NCBI GenBank assembly: GCA_026399875.1
Contig: JAPLQF010000022.1
Coordinates: forward strand, 1-64,000
Length of the DNA: 64,000 nt
Reading direction: 5' to 3'
Source of the DNA: Burkholderiales bacterium
Lineage (GTDB): Bacteria > Pseudomonadota > Gammaproteobacteria > Burkholderiales > Burkholderiaceae_E
Part shown: positions 1 through 9,022 of the stretch, piece after piece
Layout of the letters: each line of letters opens with the position of its first letter
How positions within the stretch are numbered: position 1 is the stretch's first letter
Notes under the pieces: generated by a model
Databases searched by the model: none
The model's input: the letters and a program-made list of their open reading frames with translations, nothing else
What the model was told of the DNA's origin: nothing
Program-made: the position numbers and the translations under genes

Positions 1-2
1 CG

Positions 3-803
3 ATCGAAGGCCCGACCCACTTCAGCCAGTTCGATCCGCTGCTCACGCGAATCTGGGGTCGGGCCTGGTTCGAGCGCGGATGCATCTCGGCGCATTACCT
101 GAACATGGTGATCGAGGGCGAAGAAGTCAGGGCCTTTGCCGAGATGCCCAAGCCCGGCACCCTGTCGACCCGGGTGTGGGCCGAGAAAGCCGACGGCACG
201 CCGGTGCTTGAAGCCAGTGCCAGTGTCGGCCCGATTCACCCGCCGACCCTGCTCGAGACGCGCATGCAGCAGTTGCGCCCGCCCGGGCCGCTGGTCATCC
301 TCGAGGAGATCAAGGTCGGCATGACCGGGGCCAAAGACGAACAAGTGCGCATGGATCCGGATCAGCATATGGGCGCGCTTTATCCCTTTTCGCTCAAGCA
401 GAAGCTCTCGGTCATCACCGAAAATTCGCACTGGTATTCCGATGCCGCAGCCTCGCCCTGGCTGCGTCCGATCATCCCTTTCGAGATGGTCAGTGTGCTG
501 GTGCAGTCGAGCAGCCGCGAGGCCGGTTTCCCGATGAAGGGGCCGGCAATCGGTCTGTTTGCCGATCTGGAAGTCCGCATGATCGACGGCCCGCTTTTTG
601 TCGGCGAGGACTATGTCGTGCGCCGCGAAGTTGTCGCCCTGGCGCAGAGCCGGCGCACCGAGTCATGCTGGGTCCGCAGCCGGATCTTCGATGCCTCGGG
701 TGAGCGTCAGGTGGCCGAGATGCTGCTCAACAGCGCCTCGCTCAAGAACTCCTACGCCGGCTATGACGAGGCGCTGGCCCGGGTATCGCGCCAGTTGCCG
801 TGA
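3..803 (+). CDS. Hot-dog fold (MaoC-like) acyl dehydratase-like protein, 5'-truncated by window edge
   Basis: The frame is open from the first bases, so the true start lies upstream of the window; 266 residues are visible. The visible N-terminus carries GPTHFSQFDPLL and AWFERGCISAHY, which resemble the hydratase-like hot-dog domain of MaoC-type proteins that act on acyl-CoA thioesters. A second hot-dog-sized half follows (about residues 130-260). No catalytic Asp/His pair can be assigned with certainty, so substrate and reaction are unknown. Its last 43 bases overlap the end of the convergent carotenoid oxygenase gene. The family call is inferred from residue pattern only. Confidence 0.5.
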   Translation: MEGPTHFSQFDPLLTRIWGRAWFERGCISAHYLNMVIEGEEVRAFAEMPKPGTLSTRVWAEKADGTPVLEASASVGPIHPPTLLETRMQQLRPPGPLVILEEIKVGMTGAKDEQVRMDPDQHMGALYPFSLKQKLSVITENSHWYSDAAASPWLRPIIPFEMVSVLVQSSSREAGFPMKGPAIGLFADLEVRMIDGPLFVGEDYVVRREVVALAQSRRTESCWVRSRIFDASGERQVAEMLLNSASLKNSYAGYDEALARVSRQLP

Positions 804-2197
804 AAGCCGGCCGGCACCCGGTGCGACAGATGCGCCAGTGCCAGCGGGCCGGACTCGACCTGGCTGGCATCGAACACCGCCAGATCGCTGCAACCGGTCT
901 CGCCGCGATAGATCACGCTGAGCAGAAAGCCGTCGCCTTCTGCTGAGCCGGTGTTGCGCGGCACGAAGATCGGTTCGCCGCAATAATCGGCTGCACCCGG
1001 CATCCAGCTGCCAACGCGGCCGCTCTGCAGGTCGATATGCGCGACGCCGTTGCGCTTGTCGCGCCCGAGGCTGGCATCGGTGACCGCGCCCACCTGGAAG
1101 TAGCCGTGCCGATAGGGCAGGCCGGTGAAGCGTTCGTCGAGCCGCGGAAATTCGCCGGGATGATCGTCGAGCGCCTGCTCGGTATAAGTGTCGGTGTTGC
1201 CGCTGGGATCGAAGGTCCAGCGCACCAGCCTTGCCACCGGCGGCTCCTTGCCGATGCGCTGGCCGTCCGGGCCCGGAAAGAGCGGCGCGACCGGGTACTT
1301 CATCATGTCGCAGACCACCTTGCCGTCGGCGGTATCGAAGGCATTCATCGGATGAAAGACATAGCACGGGTCGCCGGTGAACCAGCGGGCATCACTCACC
1401 GAGCCGGACCTCGGGATGAGCGCGATATGCGTGCCTTTCTCAGGCTCCCAGGCATAGGCGGGTGCGCCCTTCATGGCGCGCTCCATCGAGCCGGTCAGCG
1501 GAAAGATCGGCAGGATGATCCAGTCGCGCGAGACCACGAAGTCATGGACCATGCTCGAATAAGGCGCTTCGATCTGCTCTGATCGCAGCAGCTTGCCTTG
1601 CCGGTCGGCCACATGCAGATTGACCTGCGGCGAAAAGCGTCCGGTTGCCGAATAACCGAAGAAGACCATCTCGCCGTTGTCAGGGTCAAGCTTGGGATGG
1701 GCGGTCATCGGTCCTTTCAGCTTTCCGCCGAAGTCGAGACTGCCACGCGCTGCAAGCGTTTCGGGGTCGACCTCGAAGGGGGCGTGGGCTTCTTCGAGGG
1801 CGAGCAGACGCTGGCCGTGCCAGACCACATTGGTATTGGCCAGTGTCGAGTTCAATTTCATGACCCGGGGATCGGTATAGCGCGGATTGCCGAAGGCACC
1901 CGACAGGCCCTCGCCCTCGGCATGTTCGAGTTCCCACTTGGGCGTACGGACCCAGCGGTTGCGATAGGCGACGCGGCTGTTTTCGATATGGAAGGCATGC
2001 AGCATGCCGTCGCCCGAAAACCAGTGGTAGGGCCCGCGGGGCGCGAACTGGGGATTGGGACCATTGCGATAGAGCCAGCCATCGAGTTCGCGCGGCATCT
2101 CGCCGGTGATCGGCAGATTGGGCGCATCGCACTCCATGTGCAGCGGCGCGTAATAGCCGCGAAGGAAGGGATCATCGACAGGAAAGGGCTTTGACAT
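761..2197 (-). CDS. Carotenoid oxygenase (RPE65/CCD) family protein
   Basis: 478-residue protein of the carotenoid cleavage oxygenase family, non-haem iron enzymes that split C=C bonds in carotenoids, stilbenes or lignin-like phenylpropenoids. The four iron-binding histidines expected for the seven-bladed propeller are visible: His167 (MTAHPKL), His218 (MVHDF), His282 (VFHPMN) and His466 (GFHGNW). The N-terminal NGPNP motif typical of the family is at about residue 45. The ATG at 2197 was chosen over an upstream one because AAGGAG sits 6 bases before it and the family N-terminus begins there. It lies just downstream of the tRNA-Sec gene on the same strand. The substrate cannot be read from sequence. 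Confidence 0.9.
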   Translation of the reverse strand: MSKPFPVDDPFLRGYYAPLHMECDAPNLPITGEMPRELDGWLYRNGPNPQFAPRGPYHWFSGDGMLHAFHIENSRVAYRNRWVRTPKWELEHAEGEGLSGAFGNPRYTDPRVMKLNSTLANTNVVWHGQRLLALEEAHAPFEVDPETLAARGSLDFGGKLKGPMTAHPKLDPDNGEMVFFGYSATGRFSPQVNLHVADRQGKLLRSEQIEAPYSSMVHDFVVSRDWIILPIFPLTGSMERAMKGAPAYAWEPEKGTHIALIPRSGSVSDARWFTGDPCYVFHPMNAFDTADGKVVCDMMKYPVAPLFPGPDGQRIGKEPPVARLVRWTFDPSGNTDTYTEQALDDHPGEFPRLDERFTGLPYRHGYFQVGAVTDASLGRDKRNGVAHIDLQSGRVGSWMPGAADYCGEPIFVPRNTGSAEGDGFLLSVIYRGETGCSDLAVFDASQVESGPLALAHLSHRVPAGFHGNWRDTRASASS

Positions 2198-2233
2198 GGT
2201 CGCTCCTTGGCGCGTTGCGGACTCGTCAGCAAT

Positions 2234-2329
2234 TGGCGGAAGGGCGTGGGAGTCGAACCCACCAGACACGCATGGCGCATCTCGCCGGATTTGAAGTCCG
2301 GGCGCTCCACCGGGATACGATGCCCCTCC
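2234..2329 (-). tRNA. selC: Selenocysteine tRNA, anticodon TCA
   Basis: Read on the minus strand, the gene begins GGAGGGGC and ends GCCCTTCC-G-CCA, giving an 8-bp acceptor stem with one G-U pair. The anticodon arm reads CCGGACTTCAAATCCGG, so the anticodon is TCA, which reads UGA. A long variable arm and the T-arm sequence GGTTCGACTCC follow. The long extra arm, 8-bp acceptor and UCA anticodon together identify tRNA-Sec. The CCA end is encoded (2234-2236). selA and selB lie about 3.3 kb away on the same strand. Confidence 0.96.
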
Positions 2330-2458
2330 TTATGAAGCCCGACACTGTTACCGCAAACCGGTCAGGCACACGATCGAGACTATCATGCGTGCGCAAGCTC
2401 AACCGAGTGCCAGGAACGCTGCTGGTGCCAAATCAGAATCAGACGGAGACGAGACATC

Positions 2459-3328
2459 ATGCTGGACCGAACAGACCGTATGCAACTGGCGGTAACCGAC
2501 CGCAAGCGCGCGGCACAGACCTTCGAGAGCTTGCTTGGTGCGCAGTTCGATCGCGAATCGAAGAGCGCCTGGCTCAATGCCGAGCGCACCGTGATGCGCA
2601 TCGGCGAAAGCGAACTCGAGTTGTGCGAAGCGGCGGGACCGGGTCCTGTACAGGATTTCATTGCCAGGTGGGGCGAGGGGCTGTTTGCCGCCGGATACTC
2701 GAGCTCACGCCTGGATGACCTGGCCGCCCACCTTGGCAGCATGGGCGTGCCCTTTACCCGCGAGGACGATCAATTGCATCTGCCGGGTACCAGCACCTTC
2801 GGTTTTCCGATGGTGATATCGCGGTTTCGCGAGCGCCCGCGCGTCGGTCCGGTGAGCTATTTCTATGAAGCGACCAATGCGCTCGATACCGACTGGCGGA
2901 TTGTGGCCGATCGCTACAGCAAAATGTTCGGCCTGGATGCCAGCCGTTTTTCGCCGATCGAGAGCAAGCGTTTCGGTTACGAAGGCACGCTGACCCTGTT
3001 TGATCCGCCGGCCCGCCTCGATCGCATCGAGCTGTCGCAGACCTTTGCCGACCAGCCCGGCACGATGCGCCGATTCGTCGAGCGGCGCGGCGGCGATGCG
3101 CTGAATATGTGCTTCATCGAGACCGACGAGTTCGACACCCTCAAGCAGCGCCTGCTTGATGCCGGCGCGACGCTGACCGCGCGTGGCGGTGATATTGCCA
3201 CCGAGCGTGACGGGATGTGGGTTCATCCCAAGAACCTTCACGGTCTGCTGCTGGGTATCTCGCGCGGCATGTTTGCGTGGGAGTGGTCAGGACGCCCTGA
3301 CCTGGTGGTGCGTCTGCCCCAGGCCTGA
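2459..3328 (+). CDS. Two-domain glyoxalase/VOC superfamily protein
   Basis: 289-residue protein resembling the vicinal-oxygen-chelate (glyoxalase/bleomycin resistance/dioxygenase) superfamily. Residues about 5-110 form a first domain starting DRMQLAVTDRKRAAQTFESL, and residues about 130-270 form a second one that includes IELSQTFAD and ends in WVHPKNLHGLLLGI, a typical closing strand of such domains. Metal ligands may include the His in HPKNLHG, but a full set is not obvious. It stands alone between selC and the convergent TauD-type gene. The substrate is unknown. Confidence 0.7.
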   Translation: MLDRTDRMQLAVTDRKRAAQTFESLLGAQFDRESKSAWLNAERTVMRIGESELELCEAAGPGPVQDFIARWGEGLFAAGYSSSRLDDLAAHLGSMGVPFTREDDQLHLPGTSTFGFPMVISRFRERPRVGPVSYFYEATNALDTDWRIVADRYSKMFGLDASRFSPIESKRFGYEGTLTLFDPPARLDRIELSQTFADQPGTMRRFVERRGGDALNMCFIETDEFDTLKQRLLDAGATLTARGGDIATERDGMWVHPKNLHGLLLGISRGMFAWEWSGRPDLVVRLPQA

Positions 3329-3365
3329 GGCCCCGGGCAGAACACTGTCTGAGCGCCCGCGGCGC

Positions 3366-4241
3366 TCAGCTGTGCTGCGGCAGCGGCAGGTCCAGCGTGG
3401 TGGTGCGGCGCATCTCACGACGATGTGTCGCATCATCGAAAGGGCGGGCCCGATGCATGGTCGCGCGGTTGTCCCAGATCACGAAGTCGTGCAATCGCCA
3501 TTCATGACGCCAGGTGAATTCGCGCTGTGTGGCGTGTTCGATCAGATCACGCAGCAGCAGCCTGCCCTCGGGCAAGGGCCAGTCGATGATCTCGGCGGCG
3601 TGTGAGGCCAGATAGAGGGATTTGCGCCCGGATCCGGGCAGGGTGCGGATCAGCGGGTGGATCGCACCCGGCAGCTTCTCGCGTTCGGCGGTTGTGAACT
3701 CGAAGCCGAGCAGGTGACGCGAATAGACGATGGTGTGATGCACCTGCAGCGGTGCCAGGCGCGCTTTCGTCTCATCATCGAGGGCATCGTAGGCAGCACG
3801 CATATCGGCGAATTCGGTATCGGCGCGCACCGGTGGCACCACCCGCGCTGACAGCATCGAGTAGCGCCCGGCAGGGTCCTGGAACGAGGCATCGGTATGC
3901 CACAGCCGGTTGCTGACCGAGCTGGCCCGCCGGCGATCGTTGGCTGCCAGGATCTCGCCTTGTTCGTTGACATTCGAGACGTCGGTCAGGGCTTCGTTGC
4001 CGAAGCGGTTTTTGGTCAGTACCGCGGTCGAGGTCCTGGCATGCAGCGTGCCGTCGAAACGCTGGGCGAAATCGAGCTGGTCGGCGTCGCTCAAGGCCTG
4101 GTCGCGAAAGACCAGCACCGCATGCTCATCCATGCCGGCCCGGATACGCTCCAGGGTGTCTCGGTCGCGCACGGTGCGCAGATCGATCGGGCTGGCCTCG
4201 GCCACAAAGCTTGCTCCGAGGGGGGTGAAGGTCAAGCTCAT
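3366..4241 (-). CDS. TauD/TfdA family Fe(II)/2-oxoglutarate dioxygenase
   Basis: 291 residues, the normal length for TauD/TfdA enzymes, which hydroxylate substrates such as taurine or aryloxyacetates using Fe(II) and 2-oxoglutarate. The iron facial triad is visible: WHTDASF supplies His and Asp at about residues 113-115, and the distal His is in NRATMHRARP at about 260. The Arg-rich RREMRRTTTL downstream would hold the 2-oxoglutarate-binding Arg. It is divergent from the Bug receptor gene, with 290 bp between them. The true substrate is unknown. Confidence 0.9.
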   Translation of the reverse strand: MSLTFTPLGASFVAEASPIDLRTVRDRDTLERIRAGMDEHAVLVFRDQALSDADQLDFAQRFDGTLHARTSTAVLTKNRFGNEALTDVSNVNEQGEILAANDRRRASSVSNRLWHTDASFQDPAGRYSMLSARVVPPVRADTEFADMRAAYDALDDETKARLAPLQVHHTIVYSRHLLGFEFTTAEREKLPGAIHPLIRTLPGSGRKSLYLASHAAEIIDWPLPEGRLLLRDLIEHATQREFTWRHEWRLHDFVIWDNRATMHRARPFDDATHRREMRRTTTLDLPLPQHS

Positions 4242-4266
4242 GCGCAGGCCTTTCGGTGAGTGCGGC

Positions 4267-4284
4267 GGCGTCCGGCAGGACGCC
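4267..4284. repeat. Perfect 7-bp inverted repeat in divergent promoter region
   Basis: GGCGTCC-GGCA-GGACGCC forms a perfect 7-bp stem with a 4-base loop, 25 bases upstream of the dioxygenase start and 248 bases before the Bug receptor gene. A 12-base tandem duplication (AAGGCACTGCTC twice) also lies in this spacer at 4410-4433. The stem could be an operator or a leader hairpin. Neither role is proven. Confidence 0.35.
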
Positions 4285-4531
4285 CGCCTGCGCTGATCTT
4301 GAACGCAGTTGGGCTGAAGTCAACTCCTGGGTCACCCGAACGGAATGCCGCAAGCCTGTCAGTTCGGCAGGTGTCGGTCGATCGCATCGGTGTGATCCGG
4401 GAACGGCGCAAGGCACTGCTCAAGGCACTGCTCGCCGAACTGCACACCGAACCGCGCATCGAACTGGGTTAACCTTTCCTCCCACGAAGCAGGCCGCTGA
4501 GATCGACCTGCACGAACACTGGAGATAGTCG

Positions 4532-5548
4532 ATGTCATACCGCTTACCCTTCCTTTCATTTTCTGATGCCTGCCTGAGTCCGAGGCTGCGCCGGGGCGTG
4601 CTCGGCGCCGTGTTGTGCGCTGTCGGCATGATGGCGCTGCCCGGTGCTCAGGCTCAAACAGCCTATCCGGCCAAGCCGGTCACGCTGCTCGTGCCTTTCC
4701 CGCCGGGTAGCGCCACTGATGCGATCGGTCGGGCCCTGGCTGCGGTGGTGTCCAAGACACTTGGCCAGCAGGTGATCGTCGAGAACCGGGCAGGGGCTGC
4801 CGGCACGCTTGCTGCCGGTTCACTGGCGCAATCGAACAATCCCGATGGCTACACCGTCGCGATTGCGCCGGCGTCGCTGTTTCGGGTTCCGCATCTGCAG
4901 AAGGTGGGCTATGACCCGATCAAGGACCTGACCTACATCATGAATTTTTCGGGCTACACCTTCTCGCTGGTCGTGCCTGAGAGCTCGGCCTGGAAGACGC
5001 TGCCCGAGTTCATCGAGTTTGCCAAGGCCAATCCCGGCAAGGTCAGCGTCGGTGCCAGCGGCACAGGCAGCTCCGGTCATGTGGCCACGGTCGTGCTGTC
5101 GCAAAAGTCGGGTGCCGATCTCACCTTCGTGCCTTTCAAGGGCGGATCAGAAGTGCTGGCGGCCTTTGTCGGCGGCCATATCAATTCGGTCATCGACGGC
5201 GGCTGGGCGCAGGTCGAAAAGCAGGGCAAGGGCCGCGTGCTGGTGACCTTCCAGGAAAAGCGCATTCCCCGCTTGCCTAATGTCCCGACCGCGCGCGAAG
5301 CCGGCTTTGACATGGTGGCCGCCAGTCCGATTGGCCTGGTCGGACCCAAGGGCATGGATCCGAAGGTGGTGAAGGTGCTGCACGATGCCTTCAGGGCGGC
5401 GCTGAGCGATCCGACCTACAAGCGCCATCTCGAGACCTACGATCTCGATGATGCCTATCTCAGCGGCGAGGATTACCAGAAGCTCGCCACCCGCCTCTGG
5501 GCCGATGAGAAACGCAATGTCGACATGCTCGGCATGAAGCCGCAGTAA
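4532..5548 (+). CDS. Bug/TctC-family tripartite tricarboxylate transporter substrate-binding receptor
   Basis: 338 residues with a cleavable signal peptide: hydrophobic core around LGAVLCAVGMMAL and a likely cut after AQA near residue 42. The mature protein starts TAYPAKPVTLLVPFPPGS, the hallmark of Bug receptors, followed by the ENRAGAAG motif near residue 90. These periplasmic proteins bind small carboxylates or related organic acids for TctAB-type importers or for sensing. No tctA or tctB gene lies next to it, so it is one of the orphan receptors common in Burkholderiales. The ligand is unknown. Confidence 0.93.
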   Translation: MSYRLPFLSFSDACLSPRLRRGVLGAVLCAVGMMALPGAQAQTAYPAKPVTLLVPFPPGSATDAIGRALAAVVSKTLGQQVIVENRAGAAGTLAAGSLAQSNNPDGYTVAIAPASLFRVPHLQKVGYDPIKDLTYIMNFSGYTFSLVVPESSAWKTLPEFIEFAKANPGKVSVGASGTGSSGHVATVVLSQKSGADLTFVPFKGGSEVLAAFVGGHINSVIDGGWAQVEKQGKGRVLVTFQEKRIPRLPNVPTAREAGFDMVAASPIGLVGPKGMDPKVVKVLHDAFRAALSDPTYKRHLETYDLDDAYLSGEDYQKLATRLWADEKRNVDMLGMKPQ

Positions 5549-5582
5549 GCGGCGTGCGACCGGCGGTGCCGGTTTGCTTCGA

Positions 5583-7586
5583 TCAGTCGCTGCCGGTCAT
5601 TCGCCGCCTTTCACCGAGGCGGCGGGTGATTCCTGAGCGATCAAGAAATTCAAGCACCTCGATCGTCAGGTTGCGCCCCAGTCCGGAGGCATCGCGATAG
5701 CTAGCGGCATCGAAGCTGCCGTCTGCCGATGCCTCGGCCAGACCCGAGGCGATTGCGGCGAGCTCGCCAAGGCTCTCGGGCGCGAAAAAGCGGTTTGGTG
5801 CGATCGGCAGCAGATGGCCGCGCCGGGCCATGTCCCGCATGAAGGTGAGCAACTCGGCGCGTTCACGCCCGAGCAGGGCGGCGAGTTCGCCCACAATCGG
5901 CGGTCGGATACCGGCTGCACGCAAAGGCGCCATCAAGGTGTCGAGCAGCGCCTGCTCGGCAGGGGGCAGCACGGCGCGATGGTCAGGCAGACGCAGGCTT
6001 ACGCCGTCGCGAATCACCCGTTTCTCATCGATCAGCGTGCGGATGGCGGCATGGGCGATCATCTGGGCGCGCCTTGGCTGCACGCGTCCCCGCCCGGATT
6101 CGCCCTTGCGCGCCTCCCCGGCCATCGCGGGCAGGGCGACCGACGCCATGCGGGCAAGCGTCGAGGCGATCGGTCCGATCTGATCGGGATGGTCGGCGTG
6201 TGCACTCGCCAGCACCGCGAGTACAGCGTCGCACCAGGCTTGCCACAGCGGTGGCGACAGGGCGATCGAGCGGTCAGCGTCCAGGCCCGATGTACCCGCA
6301 CCCGGCTGATGGCGGGTGTCGATGAGGCGCAAAGGCACAGTCTTTCGCAGTGCAAGCCTCTGCGCTGCGTTGAGGTTTCGCAGGCGTTCGAATCGTTCGA
6401 GGTCAACACCGAGCGGACTGCAGGCCAGCAGCGCCGCCAGCGCATCGCCGGGTGCTTCGATCGACAGCGCGTCGAGCTCGTCAAGTCGTGCCTGGCTGCG
6501 TCGACCCCGATCGGGCGCAAAGGCGTCGACGACCGATCCACCGCCGATGGTTCGCTGCGCAGCCGGATCGCGCAGGACAAAACGGTCACCGAAGAGAGCG
6601 GCCACCGGTTGCTCAAGCACGAGTTGTGCAAGTCCGCTTTCACCCGGCTGCATCTGATGCGCCTGCAGCAACGCGAGCCTCGCATTGACTGCAGCCGAGC
6701 CGATGTGGACCTGAACCGGCGCAAGGTGCGCGATCGGACGCGGATGGTCGGCCAGCAGCGACATCCGCGCGTCGATGCGGATCGCGGGCGCATGCACGCC
6801 CGGCGACAGCAGCCATTGGCCTCGTCCGATATCGGCATCGCGCAGATCGCTGCCGACGATATTCACCGCGCAGCGCTGGCCGGCATACGCCATCTCGGTC
6901 GCCCGGTTGTTGGCATGGATACCACGAACCCTGACCGCGATGCCCAGCGGCGAGACGGTGAGCGAATCGCCAATGGCCAACTTGCCCGACAGTGCTGCGC
7001 CGGTCACGACCAGGCCCGCACCCGAGACCGAAAACGACCGGTCGATCGCGAGTCGGAACTCGCCGTCGCTGGCGCTGGCGGCGGTCTGCTGCGCAAGCGC
7101 AACGAGATAGTCGTGCAGGCGCTCGATGCCGATGTTCTGCGGCGTCTCCACCTCGAAGCGCAAGGCGCCTGCAAAGCGGCTTGTCTGGAGCAGCGTATCG
7201 ATGGCGGCAATCGCCTGAGCCTTCTGCTCGGACGATGCCGGGCCGATCTTGGTCAGAACAACCGCCAGCCGTCTGGCGCCAAGCAACTCCAGGATCGCCA
7301 GATGCTCGCGGGTCTGCGGCATCGGCCCATCGTCAGCGGCAACAACCAGCAGTGCCAGGTCGATCGCGCTGATGCCGGCGAGCATGTTGCGCACGAAGCG
7401 CTCGTGGCCCGGCACATCGACGAAGCCCATCAGTTCGGGGCCACCGAAATCGGCATAGGCAAAGCCCAGGTCGATTGTCAGACCACGGCGCTTTTCCTCC
7501 TCGAGCCGATCGGTGTCGACGCCGGTGAGTGCCCTGACCAGGCTGGTCTTGCCGTGATCGACATGGCCCGCGGTGGCAACGATCAT
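5583..7586 (-). CDS. selB: Selenocysteine-specific elongation factor SelB
   Basis: 667-residue GTPase that delivers Sec-tRNA(Sec) to the ribosome at UGA codons followed by a SECIS hairpin. The N-terminus is an EF-Tu-like G domain: P-loop GHVDHGKT at residues 7-14, G3 DVPGHE, and G4-like VLTKIG. EF-Tu-like beta-barrel domains follow. The C-terminal third has the size and character of the winged-helix repeats that bind the SECIS RNA. The ATG at 7586 is chosen because it overlaps the selA stop as ATGA and places the P-loop at the normal distance. It is the last gene of the selenium operon. Confidence 0.96.
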   Translation of the reverse strand: MIVATAGHVDHGKTSLVRALTGVDTDRLEEEKRRGLTIDLGFAYADFGGPELMGFVDVPGHERFVRNMLAGISAIDLALLVVAADDGPMPQTREHLAILELLGARRLAVVLTKIGPASSEQKAQAIAAIDTLLQTSRFAGALRFEVETPQNIGIERLHDYLVALAQQTAASASDGEFRLAIDRSFSVSGAGLVVTGAALSGKLAIGDSLTVSPLGIAVRVRGIHANNRATEMAYAGQRCAVNIVGSDLRDADIGRGQWLLSPGVHAPAIRIDARMSLLADHPRPIAHLAPVQVHIGSAAVNARLALLQAHQMQPGESGLAQLVLEQPVAALFGDRFVLRDPAAQRTIGGGSVVDAFAPDRGRRSQARLDELDALSIEAPGDALAALLACSPLGVDLERFERLRNLNAAQRLALRKTVPLRLIDTRHQPGAGTSGLDADRSIALSPPLWQAWCDAVLAVLASAHADHPDQIGPIASTLARMASVALPAMAGEARKGESGRGRVQPRRAQMIAHAAIRTLIDEKRVIRDGVSLRLPDHRAVLPPAEQALLDTLMAPLRAAGIRPPIVGELAALLGRERAELLTFMRDMARRGHLLPIAPNRFFAPESLGELAAIASGLAEASADGSFDAASYRDASGLGRNLTIEVLEFLDRSGITRRLGERRRMTGSD

Positions 7587-8989
7587 GGCGCGGCGTCGGT
7601 CTCGAACAGGCGCAGGAAGGCGGTCTCGTCGTCGAGGCAACGCAGATCGAGCCAGAGCGCGCCATCGCTCACGCGACCGATGACCGGTATCGGCAGGCTG
7701 CGCAGTTCGGTCGCAAGCCGCCCCAGTGCCGAGCCGGCTGACCGCTTGGTCGCGCGAGGCTCGATGCGCAGCCCGAAGCTCGGCAGGGTGTCCAGTGGCA
7801 GCGAGCCGCTGCCGATCTGGCTGAACATCGGGGCGACGGCGACGTGTGCCCGATCTCCCAGCCAGCGGGCCACCGCAGGGCAGACACGCTGGGCCAGCGC
7901 TTCGATCGGCTCGTCCGGGCGGGCCAGTTGGCGAAGCGCCGGTATCCGCTCGATCAGCCGATCGGGGTTGCCATAGAGGCGCAGCACCGCGCCGAGTGCG
8001 GCCAGGGTGAGCTTGTCGCAGCGCATCGCTCGCTTGAGCGGATTGCGCCGGATTCGTTCGATCAGATCGGCGCGTCCGACCAGCATGCCCGCCTGCGGCC
8101 CGCCGAGCAGTTTGTCGCCGCTGAAGGTCACCAGATCGGCGCCATTGGCCAGCGCCTGGTCGGGTGTGGGTTCGGCAGGCAAGCCGAAACGGGTGAGGTC
8201 GGTCAGTGTGCCGCTGCCCAGATCGATCACGAAAGGAATGCGGTGTTGTCGGGCGAGTTCGGCAAGTTCGCGCTCGTCGGGCTCGGCGGTAAAGCCTTCG
8301 ATGCGGTAGTTGCTTGCATGCACTTTCATGATCAGGGCGGTCTGCGGCCCGATGGCATCGGCAAAATCACGCAGATGCGTGCGGTTGGTGGTGCCGACCT
8401 CGCGAAGCCGACAGCCCGCCCGCGACATGATGTCGGGCAGGCGAAACGAGCCGCCGAGCTCGATCAGTTCGCCGCGCGAGACGATCACTTCGCGTCGCAA
8501 GGCCAGGGCATTGAGCAGCAGCACGACGGCGGCCGCATTGTTGTTCACCACAGCAGCCGCCGGCGCGCCGGTCAGGCGGCACAGCCACTGTGCGACATGA
8601 TCGTCGCGCTCGCCGCGCCTGCCGGTCGCCAGATCGAATTCAAGGTTGGAGGCGCCGCTGGCGACCCGCGCGATCGCCTCAAGCGCTTCCGGCGGCAGGG
8701 GCGCGCGACCAAGATTGGTGTGCAGGACCGTGCCGGTCAGGTTGAGGACCGGTCGCAGCGAATCGGCCATCAGGGCCTGCAGCCTTGCCGTGATGGCTTG
8801 GACAAGGTCGAACGCGGTGTCTGCAGCGACGGCTTCAAGCTGCGGGCGGCTTGCAGCCAGCACCTCTCGCACGACTGACAGCACCATGCTTCGGCCGTTC
8901 GCCCCGATCAGGGCTGCGATCTCGGGGCGGTTCATCAGCCGGTCGACCGAGGGCAGGCCGGCTCGCGCATCGCGCGGTGCCTGCGTCAC
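7583..8989 (-). CDS. selA: L-seryl-tRNA(Sec) selenium transferase SelA
   Basis: 468-residue PLP enzyme that converts Ser-tRNA(Sec) to Sec-tRNA(Sec) using selenophosphate. The PLP lysine is Lys293 in TFSGDKLLGGPQAG. The upstream motifs NLTGTVLHTNLGRAPL and VVNNNAAAVVLLLNAL are also typical of SelA. The start is GTG, with GGAGGG 9 bases upstream. The stop overlaps the selB start by 4 bases, so the two are probably translationally coupled. The gene begins 33 bases after the UGSC selenoprotein, which indicates a shared transcript. The selenophosphate synthase gene selD is not in this window. Confidence 0.97.
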   Translation of the reverse strand: MTQAPRDARAGLPSVDRLMNRPEIAALIGANGRSMVLSVVREVLAASRPQLEAVAADTAFDLVQAITARLQALMADSLRPVLNLTGTVLHTNLGRAPLPPEALEAIARVASGASNLEFDLATGRRGERDDHVAQWLCRLTGAPAAAVVNNNAAAVVLLLNALALRREVIVSRGELIELGGSFRLPDIMSRAGCRLREVGTTNRTHLRDFADAIGPQTALIMKVHASNYRIEGFTAEPDERELAELARQHRIPFVIDLGSGTLTDLTRFGLPAEPTPDQALANGADLVTFSGDKLLGGPQAGMLVGRADLIERIRRNPLKRAMRCDKLTLAALGAVLRLYGNPDRLIERIPALRQLARPDEPIEALAQRVCPAVARWLGDRAHVAVAPMFSQIGSGSLPLDTLPSFGLRIEPRATKRSAGSALGRLATELRSLPIPVIGRVSDGALWLDLRCLDDETAFLRLFETDAAP

Positions 8990-9022
8990 GCGCCAGCCCT
9001 CCAGGGGCGGCGCGCGATCGGC

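Noticed and set aside
5814-7976. A 720-codon open frame on the plus strand opposite selB and the end of selA
   Set aside because: High-GC antisense shadow; the minus strand encodes unmistakable SelB and SelA motifs and the plus frame has no recognisable domain.
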